In this document: one piece after another, positions 7,277-11,373 of the stretch
Layout: every line of letters begins with the position of its first letter
Numbering within the stretch: the first letter of the stretch is position 1
NCBI GenBank assembly: GCA_030595485.1
Contig: JAUVDE010000070.1
Location: forward strand, 1-11,373
From: Draconibacterium sp.
GTDB taxonomy: Bacteria; Bacteroidota; Bacteroidia; Bacteroidales; Prolixibacteraceae
DNA length: 11,373 nucleotides
Direction of reading: 5' to 3'
The notes under the pieces: model-generated
The model's database searches: none
The model's input: only the letters and a program-made list of their open reading frames with translations
Told to the model about the DNA's origin: nothing
Program-made: the position numbers and the translations under genes

Positions 7277-7297
7277 ACCACCGTCTAAGACGGTGGT
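7277..7297. repeat. Perfect 9-bp hairpin, possible IS200/IS605-type end remnant
   Basis: ACCACCGTC (7277-7285) and GACGGTGGT (7289-7297) are exact reverse complements around a TAA loop. The stem is GC-rich in an AT-rich gap. No T-run follows on either strand, which argues against a terminator. GTGAAT lies just to the left and TTTGTAAC just to the right. A short strong hairpin with GAAT beside it and a TTAC-like motif near it recalls the subterminal hairpins of IS200/IS605 elements, but no transposase gene is present, so this is only a suggestion. Confidence 0.55.
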
Positions 7298-7336
7298 TTG
7301 TAACATTTCAATCAAAAATTGGCTGCATAGCTTATC

Positions 7337-7534
7337 TTATCGTCCAACTTTTTGTTGCATATCCAGTTTTAGAAATGTCACTTTTTCGGGTTTTACTTTT
7401 AACTCGAAACGCATTACAACCTACATTGAATCTTTGTTGCAAGTACATTCTTTTTCCGACTGAACATTTGCAAAACTTTGTGAACTTATACTTAATGTTA
7501 AAAGACACAGAATAACGATAATTAGGTTTTTCAT
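7337..7534 (-). pseudogene. Decayed small secreted protein gene downstream of tilS
   Basis: On the minus strand an ATG at 7532-7534, 18 bp past the tilS stop, opens a clear Sec signal peptide: MKNLIIVILCLLTLSISS, then QSFANVQ with a probable cleavage after SFA. It continues with a cysteine pair (CTC, residues 30-32) and stops at TAG (7421-7423) after 37 codons. Past the stop, one frame continues as an open, charged stretch (FELKVKPEKVTFLKLDMQ) to a TAA at 7337-7339, and the next frame reads NVGCNAF. A frameshift plus stop in a once longer periplasmic protein would explain this. GCN is reminiscent of META/HslJ-type domains, but the match is too short to claim. A genuine 37-residue secreted peptide is the alternative. 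Confidence 0.45.
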
Positions 7535-7552
7535 TATCAACTATTTATAGGT

Positions 7553-8872
7553 TTAGATTTTTTCGATTTTTAGTACCTGTTTCGACTGCGATGTAATTTT
7601 AAAACGATTATCGATGCGATGCCCCATTACCCAGACGATTTTTTTGCCACTGCACAGTAGCCATGTATTTTCTTTTTCGTGAATTGGTATTTTCTGGTCG
7701 ATAAAAAAATCACTTAATTTTTTAAAACCGGTCATTCCTAAGGGCTGAAAATAATCGCCTTGTTTCCATTTTCGGATAAGTAAAGGAAATTGAATTGAAT
7801 CCAAATCAATACAGGCTACATTCCGGTTTCTAATCATCTCAAAATCTTCCGTCGCCATCTTTTCAATGGTGATGTCCATGGGAGAAAATAACTCCATATC
7901 ATCTTCTTCGATATAATAAATGTTCTCCTCTTTCTCCTTCTTTTCCGACACAAAAAGGTGTTCGCGATCTTTTAGCAGTCGGTGCGTTTTTGAGTAAAAC
8001 TGTTTCCCCGATTCGGTTTCCAGGCTCTGAAGTATCTCATCAACAACGTTAGGTTTAAAACTATACTCCGATAAAATCTCAAGTAAAACTACTTTCGAAA
8101 ATACTGAGTTTTGCAGTTTTGCAATGTTGATTAAAAGTTCGTCGTCCTTTTTTGAAATCATGTCGGCTATTTCTGCATGCAGCGCCGCCGAATAAACATG
8201 CTCGGCATCTTTCAGGTTTTCCACACTAGCCAATAAGTTCTTTTTAAACGAAGGATTAAGTTCAGAAAATAATGGCAGGATTTTATGCCGAAGAAAATTA
8301 CGCTGAAAAACGATTTCGTTGTTACTGGAATCCTCCCGGTATTCGATATAATTTTTAGCGGCATATCTTTCTATCATGCTTCGTGAGGTAAAAAGTAGCG
8401 GACGAATTAAATGCCCCGCTTTTTCTTTTATGCCTGTCATTCCTTTAATTCCGGTTTTCCGGGAAAGATTCAGAAAAAAGGTTTCGATTAAATCGTCCTG
8501 ATGATGCGCAGTTACAATATAATCGTATCCATGCTCAATTCTAATTTTTTCGAAGTATTCGTAGCGCAACTCACGAGCCGCCATTTCAATGGAAATACCT
8601 TCTAGTTTTGCATACTCTTCTGTTTCAAAGCTTTTGAAAAAAGAAGGAATTCCATGCATGTGAACCTGCTCGCGCACAAAACGCTCGTCGCCATCCGACT
8701 CTTCGCCACGCAGCTTAAAATTACAGTGGGCAATTCCATATTCAAAACCCGATTTTTCGAATAAATGTAAAAGCACCATACTGTCGATGCCACCACTAAC
8801 AGCCAGTAGAACTTTCTGATTTACGTCAAAAAGCTGCTTCTCCTTTACATTATATAAAAATTGATTGAGCAT
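7553..8872 (-). CDS. tilS: tRNA(Ile)-lysidine synthase
   Basis: TilS attaches lysine to C34 of the CAU-anticodon tRNA-Ile using ATP, so that the tRNA reads AUA codons. It is essential in nearly all bacteria. The protein has 439 residues, normal for the phylum. The N-terminal PP-loop ATPase motif is LLAVSGGIDSMVLLHLF (22-38, core SGGIDS). It is followed by the HCNFKLRGEESDGDERFV signature (49-66), TAHHQDDLIET (121-131) and the RNFLRHKILP helix (191-200). The remainder is the substrate-binding middle region plus a C-terminal TilS domain ending in WVMGHRIDNRFKI. The ATG at 8870-8872 fits the family's N-terminus. pepT lies upstream on the same strand across a 101-bp gap that holds a paired-hairpin repeat, so they may have separate transcripts. 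Cytoplasmic. Confidence 0.96.
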   Translation of the reverse strand: MLNQFLYNVKEKQLFDVNQKVLLAVSGGIDSMVLLHLFEKSGFEYGIAHCNFKLRGEESDGDERFVREQVHMHGIPSFFKSFETEEYAKLEGISIEMAARELRYEYFEKIRIEHGYDYIVTAHHQDDLIETFFLNLSRKTGIKGMTGIKEKAGHLIRPLLFTSRSMIERYAAKNYIEYREDSSNNEIVFQRNFLRHKILPLFSELNPSFKKNLLASVENLKDAEHVYSAALHAEIADMISKKDDELLINIAKLQNSVFSKVVLLEILSEYSFKPNVVDEILQSLETESGKQFYSKTHRLLKDREHLFVSEKKEKEENIYYIEEDDMELFSPMDITIEKMATEDFEMIRNRNVACIDLDSIQFPLLIRKWKQGDYFQPLGMTGFKKLSDFFIDQKIPIHEKENTWLLCSGKKIVWVMGHRIDNRFKITSQSKQVLKIEKI

Positions 8873-8898
8873 AATAGCGTGCTTTATATCGATTCAAT

Positions 8899-8963
8899 AT
8901 CCTGAATTTATTTCAGGATCTTTTCTCAACTTTGATAAGATTCCAAAACGAGTTCAGCATCTC
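8899..8963 (-). repeat. Paired-hairpin repeat element, copy 1
   Basis: Read on the minus strand it consists of two hairpins. The first is ATGCTGAA-CTCGT-TTTGGAAT (about 8942-8962, imperfect with G-T pairs). The second is ATCCTGAA-ATAAA-TTCAGGAT (8899-8919), a perfect 8-bp stem with a 5-nt loop. The same order and loops occur on the + strand at 11212-11268. It fills most of the gap between pepT and tilS. It lacks a T-run after the stem, so it is not an obvious terminator for pepT. Confidence 0.7.
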
Positions 8964-8973
8964 ACTTATTAAC

Positions 8974-10200
8974 TTAAGCTTTTAGCTTTCCAACCGCCTG
9001 TACAATATTTGTAATTACTTCAACCGATTTTAACATGCTCGGAATGGGTACAAATTCGAATGGCCCATGAAAATTATGACCACCTGCAAATACATTTGGG
9101 CAAGGCAAACCATCGTACGACAAACGTGCACCATCGGTTCCGCCGCGAATCGCCTTAATTTTAGGTTCAACACCTGCATCTATCATAGCTTGCTTTGCCA
9201 AATCAACAATGTGCATTACTGGTTCAACTTTTTCACGCATATTAAAATATTGATCTGCCAGATCCAGCGAAACAATCTCTTTGCCATATTCAAGATTCAC
9301 CAGCTGTACCACTTCCTGTATAAACTTTTTCTTCTCCTCAAATTTCTCAAAACTATGGTCGCGAATTAAGTAGTACAATTCTGCGGACTCCACATTTCCG
9401 TTTAATGAAAGTAAATGATAAAAACCTTCATACTTTTCAGTATACTCCGGGCGTTGGGTTGCCGGCAACATGGCAATTAGTTTATGCGCAACCAGCAAAG
9501 CATTAATCATTTTATTTTTCGAATGACCAGGATGTACACTGCGTCCATTTATTTTAATGGTTGCACCTGCCGCATTAAAGTTTTCAAACTCTAACTCCCC
9601 TATTTCTCCACCATCTAATGTGTAGGCAAAATCAGCGCCAAATTTCTTTACATCAAAATGGTCGGTTCCGTGCCCCACCTCTTCGTCAGGCGTAAATCCA
9701 AGGCGAATTTTGCCATGTTGAATATCTGTTGATTTCAAAATTTGTTCGGCCGCTGTTACAATTTCTGCCAATCCGGCTTTATCGTCGGCACCCAATAGTG
9801 TAGTACCGTCAGCAGTAATAATATCTTGTCCAATATAATTTAATATTTCAGGAAATTCTTTTGGATTTATAGTAACACCGTTTTTCAGTTGTACTGGTGT
9901 ACCATCGTAATTCTTATGAATTTGCGGTTTTACATTTTCACCCGAAAAATCCGGGCTGGTATCCACATGAGCAACAAATCCTACCACGGGGCTATTTTCA
10001 ACTCCTTTAGCCGGAATGGTAGCAGTTACATATGCAAACTTGTCCATGTCAACCTCACTTAAACCAATTTCCTTAAGTTCTTCCACCAGCTTTCGCATAA
10101 AAACTAGTTGCCGGTCGGTACTGGGATAGGTTTTACTTTTTGGGTCGGAGGTGGTATATTCTTTTGCGTATCTGATAAATCTTTCTACTACTTTTTCCAT
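8974..10200 (-). CDS. pepT: Peptidase T (tripeptide aminopeptidase), M20 family
   Basis: PepT is a di-zinc cytoplasmic exopeptidase that removes the N-terminal residue from tripeptides. At 408 residues it is full length and follows the E. coli enzyme's numbering almost exactly. The first metal-site motif AHVDTS gives H78 and D80, GADDKAG gives the bridging D140, PDEEVGHG gives the catalytic E173 and ligand E174, and LDGGE gives D196. FAGGHNFHGPFEF near the C-terminus supplies the last histidine (H375 or H378). The lid-domain insertion between about 210 and 320 includes NGRSVHPGHSKNKMINA, the usual dimerisation and substrate region. The ATG at 10198-10200 gives the standard start. It is transcribed towards tilS. 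No obvious promoter was found in the structured upstream DNA. Confidence 0.97.
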   Translation of the reverse strand: MEKVVERFIRYAKEYTTSDPKSKTYPSTDRQLVFMRKLVEELKEIGLSEVDMDKFAYVTATIPAKGVENSPVVGFVAHVDTSPDFSGENVKPQIHKNYDGTPVQLKNGVTINPKEFPEILNYIGQDIITADGTTLLGADDKAGLAEIVTAAEQILKSTDIQHGKIRLGFTPDEEVGHGTDHFDVKKFGADFAYTLDGGEIGELEFENFNAAGATIKINGRSVHPGHSKNKMINALLVAHKLIAMLPATQRPEYTEKYEGFYHLLSLNGNVESAELYYLIRDHSFEKFEEKKKFIQEVVQLVNLEYGKEIVSLDLADQYFNMREKVEPVMHIVDLAKQAMIDAGVEPKIKAIRGGTDGARLSYDGLPCPNVFAGGHNFHGPFEFVPIPSMLKSVEVITNIVQAVGKLKA

Positions 10201-10218
10201 CTTTTAAAATTGTTTTGT

Positions 10219-10370
10219 GAGCCGTGGCTCTTCTGTTATTCTTCTTTGTGCGGTGCATGTCTCGCCTGTTTTTCAAACAAAACCGACAGTTGCACCTTTT
10301 ACATTTATATCTTTATAATTCCCGGGTTAAAACCCTGGGCTATTATTATTTAAATCCTTTGGAATTTTTA
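10219..10370. repeat. Structured non-coding element upstream of pepT
   Basis: The 223-bp gap between pepT and the next gene is rich in inverted repeats. GAGC/GCTC flank CGTG (10219-10230). GGTGCA (10252-10257) pairs with TGCACC (10291-10296); inside it TGTC pairs with GACA, and GTTTT (10268-10272) pairs with AAAAC (10279-10283). CCCGGG (10321-10326) pairs with CCCTGGG (10333-10339) with one bulged T. AAATCC near 10352 faces GGAATTT. Open frames crossing it on the + strand have no coding character. The arrangement looks like a composite palindromic (REP/BIME-like) element, and a leader RNA for pepT is the alternative. Confidence 0.5.
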
Positions 10371-10423
10371 TCCTTCTCACTACTAACTTCTAATTACTCA
10401 ATACTAATGACTAACTACTTTCT

Positions 10424-11110
10424 TTAAACATCGTCGGAACTAAAAGTAAAGCCTAAACGTTTACCGGTTGTCATTTTCGAGTGACTTATTTTTTTCCGCA
10501 TCTGGTCAACTGTGGCCACTTTTACCTGGTCATACAAAGGTACTAGCAAATCGAATTCGATACTAAATTGTATCGCAGTTTCAATTATTTGACGAATAAT
10601 CCCAGGTGAAATAGTGTCAACAGCAAAGTCTTTTACATTCTCATCCGTTTGATTCTTTCCTTCTACAAAGAAATGATTGTCTTTGTTCACAAAAATACGG
10701 GCCACCAAATATCCTAAATCATTTTTGCGATTGTATTTAAACGAATCAGCCAGGAAATTATAAATATTAATGGTTCCACAATACGAACGTAATGGGTCTT
10801 CCTTCAAATATTTAGTATTCCAAATCGGATGTTTGTCGTCAAATTCGAATACATTAGAATGCATACTAAAAATCAGCAAATCGCCCCCTATTTTAAATTC
10901 AGCCTCAAAAGGTCCACGTTCTTTAGAGTAAGGCATAACTGCATCAGCAACCTTATCTTTAATCGCTTTTTGATACTCCTTCTCAAGCTGATTTAATACT
11001 TTTTTTAAAATCGTAAACGTCTGTTGGGTATTGGAATACACCTTCTGCTTAACTGAAGACTTAATAACCAAAGCTTCCAAAAACGATGCCCGAATTTCTT
11101 TCTCTGTCAT
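10424..11110 (-). CDS. Conserved-looking protein of unknown function, 228 residues
   Basis: I do not recognise a family. The protein is soluble in appearance, with no signal peptide or membrane segment. Residues 20-55 (KQKVYSNTQQTFTILKKVLNQLEKEYQKAI) form a probable helical or coiled-coil segment. The centre (66-150) looks like an alternating beta region with aromatic residues: GPFEAEFKIGGDLLIFSMHSN, then RSYCGTINIYNFLADSF and GYLVARIFVN. A second helical stretch at 168-187 contains ISPGIIRQIIETAIQFSIEFDLL. The tail is basic then acidic (KMTTGKRLGFTFSSDDV). Codon use matches its neighbours, and the long uninterrupted frame supports a real gene. It starts at the ATG at 11108-11110 and appears to be a single-gene unit on the minus strand. 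Confidence 0.8.
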   Translation of the reverse strand: MTEKEIRASFLEALVIKSSVKQKVYSNTQQTFTILKKVLNQLEKEYQKAIKDKVADAVMPYSKERGPFEAEFKIGGDLLIFSMHSNVFEFDDKHPIWNTKYLKEDPLRSYCGTINIYNFLADSFKYNRKNDLGYLVARIFVNKDNHFFVEGKNQTDENVKDFAVDTISPGIIRQIIETAIQFSIEFDLLVPLYDQVKVATVDQMRKKISHSKMTTGKRLGFTFSSDDV

Positions 11111-11148
11111 AATTCAAACAAATTGAATTTTAAAAGTACACAATCCAA

Positions 11149-11186
11149 CTTTTATAAAAAAAGAAAGCAGCCCATTTGAGCTGCTT
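11149..11186 (-). terminator. Intrinsic terminator for the gene entering from the right edge
   Basis: AAGCAGC (11165-11171) pairs with GCTGCTT (11180-11186) around an 8-nt loop. On the minus strand the stem is followed by a T-rich run (TTTCTTTTTTTAT). It would end transcription of the partial minus-strand gene, whose stop is at 11275-11277, before the promoter region of the 228-residue gene. Confidence 0.65.
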
Positions 11187-11211
11187 AATTCAATATTTTA
11201 TGTTTGTTAAG

Positions 11212-11268
11212 GTCATTCCGAACTCGTTTCGAAATCTAATTTAGATGCTGAAATATATTCAGCATGAC
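11212..11268 (+). repeat. Paired-hairpin repeat element, copy 2
   Basis: A 57-bp unit bounded by GTCAT (11212-11216) and ATGAC (11264-11268), which are inverted copies of each other. Inside are two hairpins: ATTCCGAA-CTCGT-TTCGAAAT (11215-11235, one mismatch) and ATGCTGAA-ATATA-TTCAGCAT (11245-11265, a perfect 8-bp stem). It corresponds to the minus-strand element at 8899-8963, which shares the CTCGT loop and the 8-bp plus 5-nt geometry of the second hairpin. It lies just past the stop of the partial gene at the right edge. Confidence 0.75.
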
Positions 11269-11274
11269 GCAAAT

Positions 11275-11373
11275 CTAGTATGCTAATGCAAACAAAACAC
11301 GGCGTGTTGAAGGTTTGCCTGTACGGATACAAACACCTTCTTCTACTTCGAAGTCTAAAGGCAGACAACGAAT
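11275..11373 (-). CDS. C-terminal fragment of an unrecognised protein (runs off right edge)
   Basis: One minus-strand frame is open from the right edge to TAG at 11275-11277 and gives 32 residues, including PLDFEVEEGVCIRTGKPSTR and ending FALAY. The balanced composition, the lack of stops and the well-placed terminator beyond it suggest a real gene end. I cannot assign a family from so short a tail. Confidence 0.55.
   Translation of the reverse strand: MRCLPLDFEVEEGVCIRTGKPSTRRVLFALAY

Noticed and set aside
7270..7515. Plus-strand open frame of 81 codons between the Gfo/Idh/MocA gene and tilS
   Set aside because: It starts inside the hairpin region and is antisense to a much better signal-peptide frame on the minus strand.
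10108..10427. Two plus-strand open frames overlapping the pepT start and the upstream gap
   Set aside because: Cys/Phe/Leu-rich translations of antisense pepT and of an inverted-repeat region, with no coding character or leader.

Overview
The window looks like ordinary chromosome from an AT-rich member of the Bacteroidota, most likely an anaerobic or facultative marine/sediment lineage of the Marinilabiliales/Prolixibacteraceae kind. This is inferred from several things: the split two-gene transketolase, A-rich leaders without clear Shine-Dalgarno sites, TAnnTTTG-type promoter boxes, a Bacteroidota-style tilS, a Tat-exported Gfo/Idh/MocA oxidoreductase and a tungsten-type aldehyde ferredoxin oxidoreductase. 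No 16S or other marker gene is present, so the assignment is by style only.

Layout. The left part (1-5607) reads on the + strand. It holds the last 27 codons of a probable class III aminotransferase (glutamate-1-semialdehyde type), the N-terminal and C-terminal transketolase subunits as separate genes 173 bp apart, and a 258-residue protein weakly resembling SCP2. After a 102-base cytosine-free ATTGA-rich spacer come an aldehyde ferredoxin oxidoreductase (AOR) and a Crp/Fnr-type regulator. From 5684 to the right edge everything reads on the - strand. In window order these are a Gfo/Idh/MocA oxidoreductase, a 531-bp gene-poor gap, tilS, pepT, a 228-residue protein of unknown function, and the 3' end of an unrecognised gene. 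A strong hairpin terminator lies between the convergent crp-like and Gfo/Idh/MocA genes.

How the genes work together. The two transketolase halves should form one thiamine-diphosphate enzyme of the non-oxidative pentose phosphate pathway. The small gene 6 bp behind them is probably co-transcribed. AOR and the Crp-like gene are close enough to share a transcript, so the regulator may control redox or aldehyde metabolism. tilS (tRNA-Ile lysidinylation) and pepT (tripeptide hydrolysis) are housekeeping neighbours.

I see no convincing new multi-gene system. The non-gene DNA is the most unusual part. It includes two copies of a ~60-bp paired-hairpin element (8899-8963 and 11212-11268), a structured ~150-bp element upstream of pepT, a hairpin-containing insert between the transketolase halves, a perfect 9-bp hairpin beside a decayed secreted-protein gene downstream of tilS, and the cytosine-free tract before AOR. 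Several of these look like members of dispersed repeat families, which a self-search of the genome would settle.
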